Assembly (NCBI RefSeq): GCF_014695375.1
Contig: NZ_JACJOG010000037.1
Location: forward strand, 124,001-188,000
Direction: 5' to 3'
DNA length: 64,000 bases
From: Coleofasciculus sp. FACHB-T130
GTDB taxonomy: Bacteria; Cyanobacteriota; Cyanobacteriia; Cyanobacteriales; FACHB-T130
A model generated the notes under the pieces. The model was not told where the DNA came from, ran no database searches, and saw nothing but the letters and a program-made list of their open reading frames with translations. Position 1 is the first letter of the stretch, and each line of letters opens with the position of its first letter. Both the position numbers and the translations under genes were made by a program. Positions 10,099 to 19,135 of the stretch are shown here, piece after piece.

Positions 10099-10800
10099 AT
10101 GATTCGATTACTTGTCGGTGTATTAGTCTTTGTTATCAACACAATTTACCGCGATCGCCCTTATCCCCGTTTTTACGTCCTAGAAACAGTTGCTCGTGTT
10201 CCTTACTTTGCCTATTTATCAGTTTTGCACCTTTACGAAACAGTTGGAATGTGGCGCAGAGCAGATTGGTTAAAAGTTCACTTTGCGGAATCTTGGAACG
10301 AACTCCATCACCTCCTGATTATGGAATCTTTAGGGGGGAATCAGCAGTGGTTCGATAGATTTTTAGCACAACATACTGCTTTACTTTATTACTGGGTGAT
10401 CGTTGTTCTTTACATTCTCTCGCCTCGTTCTGCCTACAATTTCATGGAATTAGTTGAAGGACACGCTTATCATACTTACGATACATTTTTGCAAGAAAAT
10501 GAATCAGAATTAAAAGCTACATCTGCCCCACAAATTGCTATCAATTACTATCGAGACGGCGACTTGTATATGTTCGATGAGTTTCAAACTGGAGGAGTTC
10601 CAGAAGAACGCCGTCCCGTCATTAACAACCTCTACGATGTGTTTGTAAACATTCGAGATGATGAAGCGGAACACGTCAAGACAATGATAGCTTGCCAGAA
10701 GCCTGATGCTCAATTAACCTTCAAGAGTCCCCATACGATAGAAGTAGGTGGAAGATTTATCGCCCCAAATGAAGAGGTTAAATCAGTTGTTGTGCAATAG
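10099..10800 (+). CDS. Plastoquinol terminal oxidase (PTOX / alternative oxidase family)
   Basis: This 233 aa di-iron oxidase is predicted to oxidise plastoquinol and reduce O2 to water at the thylakoid or plasma membrane, relieving over-reduction of the photosynthetic chain. All six di-iron ligands of the alternative-oxidase family can be placed: E29 (LET), E68 and H71 (NELHH), E120 (LVEGH), E189 and H192 (RDDEAEH). A hydrophobic stretch at 91-110 is the membrane-binding segment. The length is typical of cyanobacterial PTOX, which lack the plant transit peptide. A strong terminator follows immediately, and the divergent HxlR gene may regulate it. Confidence 0.95.
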   Translation: MIRLLVGVLVFVINTIYRDRPYPRFYVLETVARVPYFAYLSVLHLYETVGMWRRADWLKVHFAESWNELHHLLIMESLGGNQQWFDRFLAQHTALLYYWVIVVLYILSPRSAYNFMELVEGHAYHTYDTFLQENESELKATSAPQIAINYYRDGDLYMFDEFQTGGVPEERRPVINNLYDVFVNIRDDEAEHVKTMIACQKPDAQLTFKSPHTIEVGGRFIAPNEEVKSVVVQ

Positions 10801-10812
10801 AATGTGCTGATG

Positions 10813-10860
10813 AAAAAACAAAAGGAGAGATATTTACACTATCTCTCCTTTTGTTTTTTT
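10813..10860 (+). terminator. Strong rho-independent terminator after PTOX
   Basis: A perfect 20-bp stem (10813-10832 pairs with 10840-10859) has a 7-base loop and ends in TTTTTTT. The A-run at the 5' side makes it potentially functional in both directions. It insulates the PTOX gene from the convergent selO gene. Confidence 0.9.
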
Positions 10861-10942
10861 GAAGGAGTTAGAAATGGCTATATCTCTTTTATGTCAATAG
10901 ATTAACGCCATTTACAAACAGAGGAAAAACAAGTAATGAAGA

Positions 10943-12394
10943 TTAAGCGATCGCATTCTTGTGAAATCTCAGTCGCTCAATCAATTCATAAAACGGTGTC
11001 CAGTTATCTTCTTGGTCAATTTTCTCCCAAACCGCTTCTATTTCTGGTCTAACTAACGCAGTTTTAGGATTATGACGACGCAGCCGTGCTGCTATATTAT
11101 CCAGTTCGCTATCTGGGAAACTGAGTAAAGTTTGCAGGTATAAATTTCTCCAGTCTTCCAATAATGCTGTAGCCTCAGGCGCATTCAAAAATCCATCTGC
11201 TTTCAGAATGTTTGTCGCATCATCACGCCAATTGCGGTCAAACTGATTTGTTACTTCCCAAAAGAAACTGTGATAGCTTACTTGTGTTTCTACCAGGAGT
11301 TTCAGAGTTTGCATCACTAATTCTTCTGCGGCTAAATCGGGCAGATTCTCGAATCCCAATTTACCGATCATCCGCGCGGTGTAAGTTCGGTTATAATGCT
11401 CGGCAAATTGGGATAGAGCAACTTCCATCTCTGACATAGGAATAACCGCAGATAAAGGTTGTTGGAGCATTTCTAAATTGAGCTGGCAGATCCCTGGTTG
11501 ATTGCTGTAACTGTACCGTCCGTAATAGTCAAAGTAGGCAGCAGTAAATTTGGGGTCGTAGGTGTTAATAAAAGCGTAGGGACCATAGTCGAAACTTTCC
11601 CCAGTAATAGACATATTATCGGTGTTTAAAACCGCATGACAAAATCCCACTGACATCCATTGGGCAGCAAGTTCCGCAACCCGCTTGACTAATTCTGCAT
11701 AAAATAGAACGTAGCGGTCTTCCTTATCTTTGAGGTGAGGATAATATTGTTCAATTACATGGTCTAAAAGCTTTTCAGTTAAATCCTTGCGTCCAAAAAA
11801 GTGCAATCGCTCAAATGTTCCAAAACGAATGTGGGAACGGCTGAAACGAATCATTACCGAGGATCTTGTTGGAGAAGGTTCATCGCCTCGCCAGAGTCCT
11901 TCTCCCGTTTCAATCATCGATAAGCAGCGGGAAGTACGCACTCCTAAATAGTGAAGCGCTTCAGCAGCTAAAACTTCTCTAACACCACCTTTAAGCGTGA
12001 GTCTACCATCGCCGCCTCTAGAATACGGAGTCGTACCAGACCCTTTCGTTCCAAAATCATAAAGTTCTCCATCCGTACCAAGTACTTGTCCGTAAAGAAA
12101 TCCTCTGCCATCGCCTAAGCGAGAGTTATATTCTCCAAACTGATAGCCGTGATAACGCAAAGCTAAGAACGGTTTGACTCCTTGAAACATCCCAAACGCT
12201 TCGATAAAATCATCGTCTGTCACTGCCTCTGGGTTCAGTCCCAATATTGGTAATAATTCATCGTTGCGAAAGCGCAGAATATATTTAGGAAAGTCTGCCG
12301 CTGCTACTCGATCAAAATAATCATCGCCTAAAGCTTCTAAGGCAGACTCATAATTGAGATTTAAAAAAGGATTGGAAAATTTTTCAGGAGTCAT
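10943..12394 (-). CDS. selO: Protein adenylyltransferase SelO (YdiU/UPF0061)
   Basis: This 483 aa pseudokinase-fold enzyme is predicted to transfer AMP from ATP to Ser/Thr/Tyr of target proteins, linked in other bacteria to oxidative-stress responses. Family signatures are [53 protein letters not shown] and [20 protein letters not shown]. The last contains the catalytic-loop NTDN and the DYGP metal-binding motif that replaces DFG. The C-terminus ends RFHKNAIA, without the selenocysteine or cysteine tail of animal SelO. It is convergent with PTOX and separated from it by the strong terminator. Confidence 0.93.
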   Translation of the reverse strand: MTPEKFSNPFLNLNYESALEALGDDYFDRVAAADFPKYILRFRNDELLPILGLNPEAVTDDDFIEAFGMFQGVKPFLALRYHGYQFGEYNSRLGDGRGFLYGQVLGTDGELYDFGTKGSGTTPYSRGGDGRLTLKGGVREVLAAEALHYLGVRTSRCLSMIETGEGLWRGDEPSPTRSSVMIRFSRSHIRFGTFERLHFFGRKDLTEKLLDHVIEQYYPHLKDKEDRYVLFYAELVKRVAELAAQWMSVGFCHAVLNTDNMSITGESFDYGPYAFINTYDPKFTAAYFDYYGRYSYSNQPGICQLNLEMLQQPLSAVIPMSEMEVALSQFAEHYNRTYTARMIGKLGFENLPDLAAEELVMQTLKLLVETQVSYHSFFWEVTNQFDRNWRDDATNILKADGFLNAPEATALLEDWRNLYLQTLLSFPDSELDNIAARLRRHNPKTALVRPEIEAVWEKIDQEDNWTPFYELIERLRFHKNAIA

Positions 12395-12429
12395 AAGTTA
12401 CTAAAATACCCAATGAATGTAATTCGTGC

Positions 12430-12511
12430 CTATACAAACATACGGACTGAAACAAACATTATAAAGACTGCGTAGGCAGTCTTTGTTTGTATAGCGCCAG
12501 ACTTTAGTCTG
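12430..12511. repeat. Compound palindromic repeat upstream of selO
   Basis: Three nested hairpins are visible. CTATACAAAC (12430-12439) pairs with GTTTGTATAG (12485-12494). AAAGACTGC (12463-12471) pairs with GCAGTCTTT (12476-12484). CAGACT (12498-12503) pairs with AGTCTG (12506-12511). I recognise this as a common cyanobacterial dispersed palindrome type. It lies between the selO start and the GNAT gene. Confidence 0.65.
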
Positions 12512-12609
12512 TTAGCGAAGCGGCACGAAGTGCGCGCACCTTTGCCAGATGTTTCATTTCTATGCTACGGATAAGCAAGTATACAGTTTCAGCATCAAAA
12601 GACTGAAAT

Positions 12610-13110
12610 ATGCTTATTCGTCCTGCTACACCTGCTGACGTGCCATCTGTCCTCCCGATGGTTGCCAAGATTTGTGCCTTGCATGAAGCTTGGGATTCGG
12701 CAAAGTATGGATTTTTGCCGAATCCAGAGTTGCGTTATGAGAAGTGGTTGAGTCGGATAGCGTCTAGTGCATCGCTGGATGCGCCACCGCAACGCGATCG
12801 CAATATCTTCATAGTCGCTGAGGCTGAAAATAAGCAAGTGGTGGCGTTTCTGGTGGCGACGGTAGAACGGGAAATCCCGATTTACCGTTTACAAGAATAT
12901 GCTTTTATTCACGACCTCTGGGTTGAAGAGGAATATCGCCAAGCTGGAATTGCGAAGGCGATGGTGATGCAGGCGATTGAACGCTTTAACTCGATTGGAG
13001 TCAAACAAATTCGCCTCGATACGACTGTTGCTAACGAGGCGGCGCGGCGATTATTTTCTTCCTGCGGCTTTCGCGTCAGTACGATAGAAATGCTGATTGA
13101 ATTAGGCTGA
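12610..13110 (+). CDS. GNAT-family N-acetyltransferase
   Basis: This 166 aa single-domain acetyltransferase uses acetyl-CoA. The acetyl-CoA binding motif A is visible as HDLWVEEEYRQAGIAKAMVMQ (about 101-121), preceded by strand beta-4 (RLQEYAFI) and followed by KQIRLDTTVANEAARRLFSSCGF, a typical C-terminal GNAT motif. The substrate is unknown. It stands alone on the plus strand, convergent with the DUF6918 gene. Confidence 0.88.
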   Translation: MLIRPATPADVPSVLPMVAKICALHEAWDSAKYGFLPNPELRYEKWLSRIASSASLDAPPQRDRNIFIVAEAENKQVVAFLVATVEREIPIYRLQEYAFIHDLWVEEEYRQAGIAKAMVMQAIERFNSIGVKQIRLDTTVANEAARRLFSSCGFRVSTIEMLIELG

Positions 13111-13225
13111 TACCAAGAGAACGGCTTTTTTTGTAAGTAGAGGCATCGGGTTGAACAGCTCTACCGTACTCTACACTCTTGTTTGGACAGCGACCCGCAC
13201 CAGAGTGTGACCGTTCCCTTCTCGT

Positions 13226-13663
13226 TCAGACCAAGGTGTGTTTTTCGAGAAGCTTAGCCAATCCCGGTATCCCTTCCTCCACGTTTTTCTTAGCCGAGCC
13301 GCGCAATTTTTTATAGGTACCCAATACGAGACTGCTTCTGACGCTCTCCATCCTGGCATCAGTAACGCTCAGGATAGCATCTGCTGCGGGAGAGCGGCTG
13401 GCAATGAAGTGCGCGACTGGATCTCCTTTCTGGACACTCTCGCTCCAAATGGGATCGAGTGCTGTACACCATCCTGGCAGGAACTGCTCGACAGCGTAGC
13501 CAATGTACCCTGGCTTTATACCCTTGACGGCGTTGTAGCCTGCCTTTATGGCAAGACCAGATATACCTGACTTGGAAGCGACCTCCTCATCGAGCAATTT
13601 GCAGAAGTCATCTACAACTTCAGCCTTTTTGCTTGGGTTCAAGAGCTGGTCGCTAAGTGCCAT
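13226..13663 (-). CDS. DUF6918-like conserved protein
   Basis: This 145 aa soluble, mostly helical protein starts MALSDQLLNPSKKAEVVDDF. I recognise the family as a conserved cyanobacterial/actinobacterial protein of unknown function (DUF6918). Conserved-looking segments are GLAIKAGYNAVKGIKPGYI and WCTALDPIWSES. I chose the start at 13663 because AGGAGG lies 6 bases ahead of that ATG; a start at 13705 would add 14 residues without a ribosome-binding site. No membrane segment or catalytic motif is evident. It is convergent with the GNAT gene. Confidence 0.75.
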   Translation of the reverse strand: MALSDQLLNPSKKAEVVDDFCKLLDEEVASKSGISGLAIKAGYNAVKGIKPGYIGYAVEQFLPGWCTALDPIWSESVQKGDPVAHFIASRSPAADAILSVTDARMESVRSSLVLGTYKKLRGSAKKNVEEGIPGLAKLLEKHTLV

Positions 13664-13974
13664 TTCGATCCTCCTAAGTGTAAAAGCGCTGGATTTTGAT
13701 TCCACTAATTGTTTAGGGAAAAGACAGAATAGATGCTATCACAGTTACAAACTGTAATAAAGAAAAACTTAAGCGCATAGTTAATCTGGGGGAAGCGATC
13801 GGCCCTATCTTCTACCTGTTACAACAAGGGTGTCAATGCGGGCATTGCATAATTTGGCGAGATTGCACCCAAAATTTTGTATTTTTCAAAGTCGATTGAG
13901 ATTGCGACTAATCAATCCAACTTGCTATGACTAATACCCTGCGGGTGATTTAGCGCTAGAGCTTTTCCCTAACA
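13664..13974. other. Non-coding stretch upstream of the DUF6918 gene
   Basis: This interval holds the presumed promoter of the DUF6918 gene. I see no supported gene or structured element in it before the repeat at 13975. Confidence 0.4.
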
Positions 13975-14064
13975 AGACTTACGCAGTTAATTAGTGAATG
14001 CCTGATTCTATCGTAGGGGCATGGCAATCAAAAAGCCCCTACAGCGTGTTGACGTGCGTAAGCC
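13975..14064. repeat. MITE-like element with nested inverted repeats
   Basis: GACTTACGCA (13976-13985) faces TGCGTAAGC (14055-14063) in inverted orientation, with 9 positions matching over the arms. Inside, GTAGGGGC (14013-14020) pairs with GCCCCTAC (14035-14042). The size (about 90 bp) and layout fit a non-autonomous miniature element. The adjoining reading frame to the right looks like a truncated gene, so the element or a deletion has replaced its 5' part. Confidence 0.6.
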
Positions 14065-14242
14065 CTACCTGAAACTGACTCAGGCTAGATTTGAATATCT
14101 TCAGCAACTCTGCCAGACAACTCATGCCAAAATTGCCTAAATGTATGTCAATTTGTCAGAGGATCGGCTATTGCGTGTAATACAAGGACTGGCAATCATT
14201 AACGATGTGTTTGAGGGAAAGGCATCCGAACCACCCAGTTAA
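14063..14242 (+). pseudogene. C-terminal remnant of a MarR-like regulator with in-frame stop
   Basis: Reading from 14063, the frame encodes YLKLTQARFEYLQQL, then CQTTHAKIA, a TAA at 14138-14140, and then MYVNLSEDRLLRVIQGLAII followed by NDVFEGKASEPPS and a final TAA. Both halves read as one continuous amphipathic helical tail like that of MarR-family regulators if TAA is read as CAA (Gln). The 5' part, including the DNA-binding domain, is missing and is replaced by the repeat element ending at 14064. The MarR assignment rests only on the feel of the C-terminal helices and is tentative. Confidence 0.45.
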
Positions 14243-14251
14243 TACTACGGT

Positions 14252-16660
14252 TTAATTTGACTTGAGCGAGAAACCCCGGCGTGTCTGCCGATATTTACCT
14301 AACTGCACTTGGAAACTTACCGTATCAGTCTTTTCCCCACTTCTTGCTTCCAAAGTCCACTGACCGGGACGCAGCGACCAAAATAGCGAATTCGATGGTT
14401 GCGTTGCCAGTTTTTCGCCATTTAACCACCACTCTACGGACTGGCTGGGCGTTCCAGCTACTTTAAACTCTAGTTGTTGCATTTCTGTCTGTATATTCTC
14501 TGTGCCTTTGGGATTCGTTTTTTCACCTGGGTGCAATAAGAAAACATCGCCATTGTGAGGAGACAAAATCTTGACGCCACTAGAGACAAAACTCGGTTGA
14601 TGCTGCCTTGCTAACCATTCATCGTACTCTGGAGGCAACTTCGCAGTACCTGACTGACGCTCATAATCGCTAATATCTTCTGCGTAAAAATATTCTTGCA
14701 CTACTGAGGGGCAGTCTGGGGTAGGGCGTAAGCCAGAAATTGCACAGATTGGGCGTTGCACCAGATTTTCTGGAGGGGGAAAGATGGCAGGTTCTCGATT
14801 CTGATGGAGGTGTAACATGATGCGATTCCAGAGGGGTGCTGCACCTGTCACCCCCGAAACTTGTCGCATGGGATCGCCGTTAAAATTGCCCACCCACACG
14901 GCTACGGTGTAGTCGGTGGTAAACCCGACCGTCCAAGTATCTCGAAAATCGGAGGAAGTGCCTGTTTTAACTGCTGCGGGGAATGGTAAAGCTAGCACTG
15001 AGTCTACCCCAAAGGCACTTGCACGAGCATGGCGATCGCTTAACATATCCGCAATTAATCCCCAGGTTGAAGGGTTAGCAGATGGCAGCCTGGAAGGTCT
15101 TCGGTTGCTAGATGGCAGGTTGGAGAATGTTGTGACTAGCGGGGTGGCTTCTCCACGTCTTGCTAAAGTAACATACGCCCTCGTTAACTCCCATAAACTG
15201 ACTTCACCGCTACCCAAAATTAGTCCCAATCCGTAATGTTCGGGCGACCGATTTAAATGCTCAAATCCTAATTGATGCAGATGATTTAGAAAATTTTGCA
15301 CGCCGACTTTTTCTAATACCCGCACCGCCGGAACATTTAGGGAATTTGCCAAAGCTACGCGAACTCGTACTGGTCCTAAAAAAGTTTCATCATAATCTGT
15401 AGGACTGTAGAGTTTCGCGCCGGGAATCGCGTAATGAGTTGGCACATCCGCCAAGATAGTATTCGGGCGAATCGTGCGGTTTTTTAGGGCATATTCATAT
15501 AAAAAAGGCTTCAAAGTAGAACCGGGTTGACGTAATGCCTGTACCCCGTCGTTGCGACCGAGTTGTGCTTCATTAAAGTAATCGGGAGAACCCACATAAG
15601 CCAAAACTTCCCCCGTGTGGTTGTCAATGACTAAGGCAGCAGCATGATTAACATTATTGGGGGTGAGGGTACGAATCACTTGCTGCACTTGCGCCTCCAC
15701 AAATTGCTGCAAAGGGCGATCGATGCTGGTGCGGATCTGGGACATCCGATTGGGGATAGCGCTTTCTGGGGCTTTGCTCGAAGATTTTTGATTTTGAATT
15801 GAAGAATTAGATAGTTGATTAGATACCCAAAATAAAAAATGAGGGGCGGCAATAATTCCCTGTTGTCTCGGTGCTAGGGAAATCTCTTCTTTGTAAGCTC
15901 GATCTGCTTGTGCGCGAGTAATATAACCGTCTTCAACCATGCGATTCAGAACATAAATCTGCCGCTTTTTAAGGCGTTTCCAATGGTCGTAGGGATTGAA
16001 GTAAGTGGGATTATTAGGAACAGCAGCGAGAAGACTTGCTTGGGCAAGATTAAGTTCGCTTGCTGGAATATCGAAATAGTTACGGGATGCAGCTTCTAAC
16101 CCATAGATATTCCCCCCCATTGGCAGGCGATTGATGTAAGCAGAGAGGATTGCATCTTTATTCATCCCGGCGGCGATGCGCCAAGATAGCCAAATTTCGC
16201 GCAACTTGCCCGGTAAGGTGCGGGGAACGGGATCTAACATCCGCGCTAGTTGCATCGTAATCGTGGATGCACCGGAGGTAATCCTTTTCGCCTGAAGTGA
16301 ATCTTTAAGCGATCGCGCTACAGCCTTCAGATCCAGCGCCCCGTGATGATAATATGAGCCATCTTCAGCAGCTAGAATCGCGTTGATAAAGTGGGGCGAA
16401 ACTTGATTCAGGGGCACTACAGCGGTATGCTCTTGGTCGCGGGTCAGCAACCTTCCTAAAGGAAGTCCATTGCGATCGCTAAATTCAATCGCTTGGGTAT
16501 CCTGGGCAATATCTTTGGCGCGAACGGGTGCCAGATAAGGAAGCGATCGCACGATTAAACCCAGCAACACCAAAGCTAAGAATCCGCGAAATTTCTGGTT
16601 TCTCCCCCAACGCCAAAAGAGTTCCTGCATTTGAATTTGCCACTGTTTGGGTTGTCTCAT
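14252..16660 (-). CDS. pbpC: Penicillin-binding protein 1C (bifunctional transglycosylase/transpeptidase)
   Basis: This 802 aa inner-membrane peptidoglycan synthase has one TM helix (about 26-45). The GT51 transglycosylase domain (about 60-240) carries the catalytic Glu in AAEDGSYYHHGALD (E99) and the motif GASTITMQLARML. The transpeptidase domain carries the nucleophile in GSTLKPFLYEYAL (Ser about 380), SLN and KTGTSSDF (about 564). The C-terminal BiPBP_C domain (about 700-790), diagnostic of PBP1C, follows. In many bacteria pbpC is coupled to an alpha-2-macroglobulin gene, and one is present at 20.1 kb. The downstream end nearly abuts the MarR-like remnant. Confidence 0.93.
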   Translation of the reverse strand: MRQPKQWQIQMQELFWRWGRNQKFRGFLALVLLGLIVRSLPYLAPVRAKDIAQDTQAIEFSDRNGLPLGRLLTRDQEHTAVVPLNQVSPHFINAILAAEDGSYYHHGALDLKAVARSLKDSLQAKRITSGASTITMQLARMLDPVPRTLPGKLREIWLSWRIAAGMNKDAILSAYINRLPMGGNIYGLEAASRNYFDIPASELNLAQASLLAAVPNNPTYFNPYDHWKRLKKRQIYVLNRMVEDGYITRAQADRAYKEEISLAPRQQGIIAAPHFLFWVSNQLSNSSIQNQKSSSKAPESAIPNRMSQIRTSIDRPLQQFVEAQVQQVIRTLTPNNVNHAAALVIDNHTGEVLAYVGSPDYFNEAQLGRNDGVQALRQPGSTLKPFLYEYALKNRTIRPNTILADVPTHYAIPGAKLYSPTDYDETFLGPVRVRVALANSLNVPAVRVLEKVGVQNFLNHLHQLGFEHLNRSPEHYGLGLILGSGEVSLWELTRAYVTLARRGEATPLVTTFSNLPSSNRRPSRLPSANPSTWGLIADMLSDRHARASAFGVDSVLALPFPAAVKTGTSSDFRDTWTVGFTTDYTVAVWVGNFNGDPMRQVSGVTGAAPLWNRIMLHLHQNREPAIFPPPENLVQRPICAISGLRPTPDCPSVVQEYFYAEDISDYERQSGTAKLPPEYDEWLARQHQPSFVSSGVKILSPHNGDVFLLHPGEKTNPKGTENIQTEMQQLEFKVAGTPSQSVEWWLNGEKLATQPSNSLFWSLRPGQWTLEARSGEKTDTVSFQVQLGKYRQTRRGFSLKSN

Positions 16661-16887
16661 CGCTTAACCCTTTCGCCAACGAAGACTTACCCCCTTATCT
16701 TCATTGTGGCGATCGCCTTTACCGGATGAGGGTGTTTTTAGGGGATGCGCGATCGCATCTTCCCTCTAAGCGCTTGAAACTGGCAGATGGTACGCTTCCA
16801 CCTCAAGACAATGATGGGTAATTCTTCCTAATCACCCACTAGGGTCAGCCAATCGGATGAAGCAAGTACCCTTAAACCGCCGTAGTT

Positions 16888-16917
16888 TTGTAGTAATACA
16901 AGTAACTCATCTATAAA
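16888..16917 (+). promoter_or_regulatory. Possible sigma-70-type promoter for the glycosyltransferase gene
   Basis: TTGTAG (16888-16893) and TATAAA (16912-16917) are separated by 18 bases and lie just ahead of the start codon at 16935. The spacing and sequence fit a promoter, but this is a visual match only. Confidence 0.3.
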
Positions 16918-16934
16918 AAGATACGGTAGCCATT

Positions 16935-18248
16935 ATGAAGATTGTTCTACACACTTATGGTTCGCTAGGCGACCTGCATCCTTATATAGCGATCGCCTTA
17001 GAATTAAAGGCACGCGGGTATCAAGCAGTAATTGCCACCGCTGAGTTCTACCGTAACAAAATCGAAGCGGCTGGTCTTGAGTTCCACCCAGTCCGTCCCG
17101 ATTTTCCCACAGACGTTGAACAGCAACGAGAACTTGTGCGTCTGATCATGGACAAGCAAAACGGTACAGAATACGTCTTTCGCCAAGCAATCTTACCCTA
17201 TGTCCAAGAAACTTATGAGGATCTGATGTCGGCAGTGCGCGATGCAGAGCTGTTGGTGACACACCCCCTCAGCTTCGCAGCAACGCCCGTTGTTGAGAAA
17301 ACGGGAATTCGTTGGGTTTCCAGCGTACTGTCTCCGATGTCGTTCCTCTCCGCCTACGATCCCCCAGTAGTGGCGACTTTCCCCAGTTGGCTGAATCTAC
17401 GCATACTTGGCCCTGGGTTTAATGGAGCGCTCATCCGCCTCGCTAAAAATCGTTTCAGCTCGTGGGATGAACCCCTGCGACAGTTACGGACACAGCTTGG
17501 TTTATCTCCCCTTGCTGATTCTATGTTTGAAGGGATGAACTCCCCCGACTTAGTGCTGGCTTTATTTTCAGAAGCTCTCGCAACTCCTCAACCCGACTGG
17601 CCAAAACAAACTTGCGTTACCGGATTTACTTTTTACGATCGCAATGGCAATACTGGTCTATCTCCGGAACTGGCATCATTTTTGGATGCGGGAGATCCGC
17701 CAATTGTGTTTACTTTGGGAAGTTCCGCCGTGTGGGTTGCTGACAAGTTTTACCTCGAAAGTGCCAAAGCTGCCTTAAAGTTGGGCTATCGGGCTGTATT
17801 GCTGGTTGGCAACAATAACCCCTCCCTGCCAAAAGAGTTGCAATCCAAGGATATTGGTGTTTTTGACTATGCTCCCTACTCGGAACTGTTTCACCGAGCT
17901 GCTGCTATTGTGCATCAAGGAGGCGTAGGCACAACCGCACAGGTGTTGCGTTCCGGTCGCCCGATGTTGGTGGTACCCTTTAGCAACGACCAACCAGACA
18001 ATGCTGCACGGATTACTCGTTTAGGAGTCGGACGAACTATCGATCGCGATTGCTACACTGCTTCTCGTGCGGCTAAGGAACTCGATCGCCTATTACGCGA
18101 ACCTCGCTACCAGGCTAAAGCCGCAGAAGTTGGCAATAAGGTACGAGCAGAAAACGGGGTTAAAGTTGCCTGCGATGCAATCGAAGCACAATTGAAAAAA
18201 GATAAGAACGCTACCAACCTTCAAAGTGCGTCCGTCTCGCCTGTTTAA
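16935..18248 (+). CDS. GT1-family glycosyltransferase (UGT/MGT type, GT-B fold)
   Basis: This 437 aa enzyme has the two Rossmann-like halves of GT-B glycosyltransferases. The N-terminus MKIVLHTYGSLGDLHPYIAI is the acceptor-side start. The C-terminal donor-binding motif is HQGGVGTTAQVLRSGRPMLV, followed by VPFSNDQPDNAARITRLGVG, matching the sterol, flavonoid and macrolide glycosyltransferase group. The acceptor could be a carotenoid, sterol or polyketide-like lipid; sequence does not decide. No signal peptide is visible. It is divergent from pbpC and upstream of the toxin-antitoxin pair. Confidence 0.88.
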   Translation: MKIVLHTYGSLGDLHPYIAIALELKARGYQAVIATAEFYRNKIEAAGLEFHPVRPDFPTDVEQQRELVRLIMDKQNGTEYVFRQAILPYVQETYEDLMSAVRDAELLVTHPLSFAATPVVEKTGIRWVSSVLSPMSFLSAYDPPVVATFPSWLNLRILGPGFNGALIRLAKNRFSSWDEPLRQLRTQLGLSPLADSMFEGMNSPDLVLALFSEALATPQPDWPKQTCVTGFTFYDRNGNTGLSPELASFLDAGDPPIVFTLGSSAVWVADKFYLESAKAALKLGYRAVLLVGNNNPSLPKELQSKDIGVFDYAPYSELFHRAAAIVHQGGVGTTAQVLRSGRPMLVVPFSNDQPDNAARITRLGVGRTIDRDCYTASRAAKELDRLLREPRYQAKAAEVGNKVRAENGVKVACDAIEAQLKKDKNATNLQSASVSPV

Positions 18249-18379
18249 CTATTTTGTGGATAGATGCGATCGCGCTTTAGAAGATTAGAGCGATTTTGGA
18301 TAGACGCGATCGCATCTTTGAATCAGGAAAATTTGTCAAACCCTTAATGACTAAACAAGGGGATTCCATTCTATAAGTT

Positions 18380-18393
18380 TATGTTATAACATA
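18380..18393. promoter_or_regulatory. 14-bp palindrome, candidate antitoxin operator
   Basis: TATGTTATAACATA is a perfect palindrome 31 bp before the antitoxin start. AbrB/MazE-type antitoxins bind palindromes in their own promoter, and the AT-rich sequence also overlaps a possible -10 region. The binding is inferred. Confidence 0.45.
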
Positions 18394-18424
18394 TGTAGTT
18401 ACTATCCAATTAAGAGGTGATAGT

Positions 18425-18649
18425 ATGCATACTCTAAAAATTCGACGGATTGGCAATTCTTTAGGAGCAACCTTCCCTAAAGAAGTATTGCAAAAGCTAA
18501 ATGTCAGTGAGGGAGACAGCATTTTCCTGACAGAAACTCCAGATGGAGTTCAAATAACTGCTTACGATCCTGATTTTGAAGCCGCAATGCAGGCTTTTGC
18601 AGAGACCCGTAAAAACTACCGCAATGCCTTTCGTGAATTAGCTAAATGA
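18425..18649 (+). CDS. AbrB/MazE-type antitoxin
   Basis: This 74 aa protein has a SpoVT/AbrB swapped-hairpin DNA-binding domain: LKIRRIGNSLGATFPKEVLQ followed by KLNVSEGDSIFL (residues about 3-36). The C-terminal tail (about 45-74) would bind and neutralise the toxin. An AAGAGGTGATAGT ribosome-binding site precedes the ATG. The stop overlaps the start of the downstream Doc gene by four bases (ATGA), typical of a translationally coupled toxin-antitoxin pair. The partner is Doc/Fic rather than MazF, a known mixed pairing. Confidence 0.9.
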   Translation: MHTLKIRRIGNSLGATFPKEVLQKLNVSEGDSIFLTETPDGVQITAYDPDFEAAMQAFAETRKNYRNAFRELAK

Positions 18650-19035
18650 AGGAACCCAGATGGGTGCCTGAGACAGCAGTAAGCGCCATACATGAAGAGC
18701 TAATTGCAGAACATGGGGGGAGGTCTGGATTGAGAGATGCAGGGTTACTTTCAGCTAGTCTAGCCAGACCTCGGCACTTATTCTCTTACAGTGAAAATGC
18801 AACTCTGTTTGAGCTGGCGGCAGCTTATGGCTACGCTTTGGCAAAAAATCATAGTTTCGTTGATGGCAACAAGCGCATTGCCCTTGCTGTCATCGACGTT
18901 TTTTTACGATTGAATGGCTATAAGTTAGTAGCACCAGAACCAGAAGCAGTAGTCATAATGATTAATCTTGTGGATGGTGTGGAAGATCAAGAGAGCCTAT
19001 CCGCTTGGATTGCTGAAAACTCCCAAGAACTCTAA
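18646..19035 (+). CDS. Death-on-curing (Doc/Fic) family toxin
   Basis: This 129 aa Fic-fold protein carries the motif HSFVDGNKRIALAVIDVFLR (about 71-90), matching HxFx(D/E)GNKR, with the Doc-type GNK triad intact. The helix before it (LFELAAAYGYALAKN) and the RDAGLLSASLARPRHLF segment are Doc-like. Doc toxins phosphorylate EF-Tu and arrest translation; activity here is inferred. The start overlaps the antitoxin stop. Confidence 0.92.
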   Translation: MKEPRWVPETAVSAIHEELIAEHGGRSGLRDAGLLSASLARPRHLFSYSENATLFELAAAYGYALAKNHSFVDGNKRIALAVIDVFLRLNGYKLVAPEPEAVVIMINLVDGVEDQESLSAWIAENSQEL

Positions 19036-19135
19036 ATCCTCAACTGTGCAGTAAACGGGAACCAAGGAGGGATGCGATCGCATTTTTCAGCGCATCAGTA
19101 CCAAAGCCAGTATAAGTTTTGAATTGAGATGAATG

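Noticed and set aside
12430-12511. Possible CRISPR-like or att site
   Set aside because: The repeats are inverted hairpins without regular spacers; they fit a common dispersed palindrome. No CRISPR array was found anywhere in the window.
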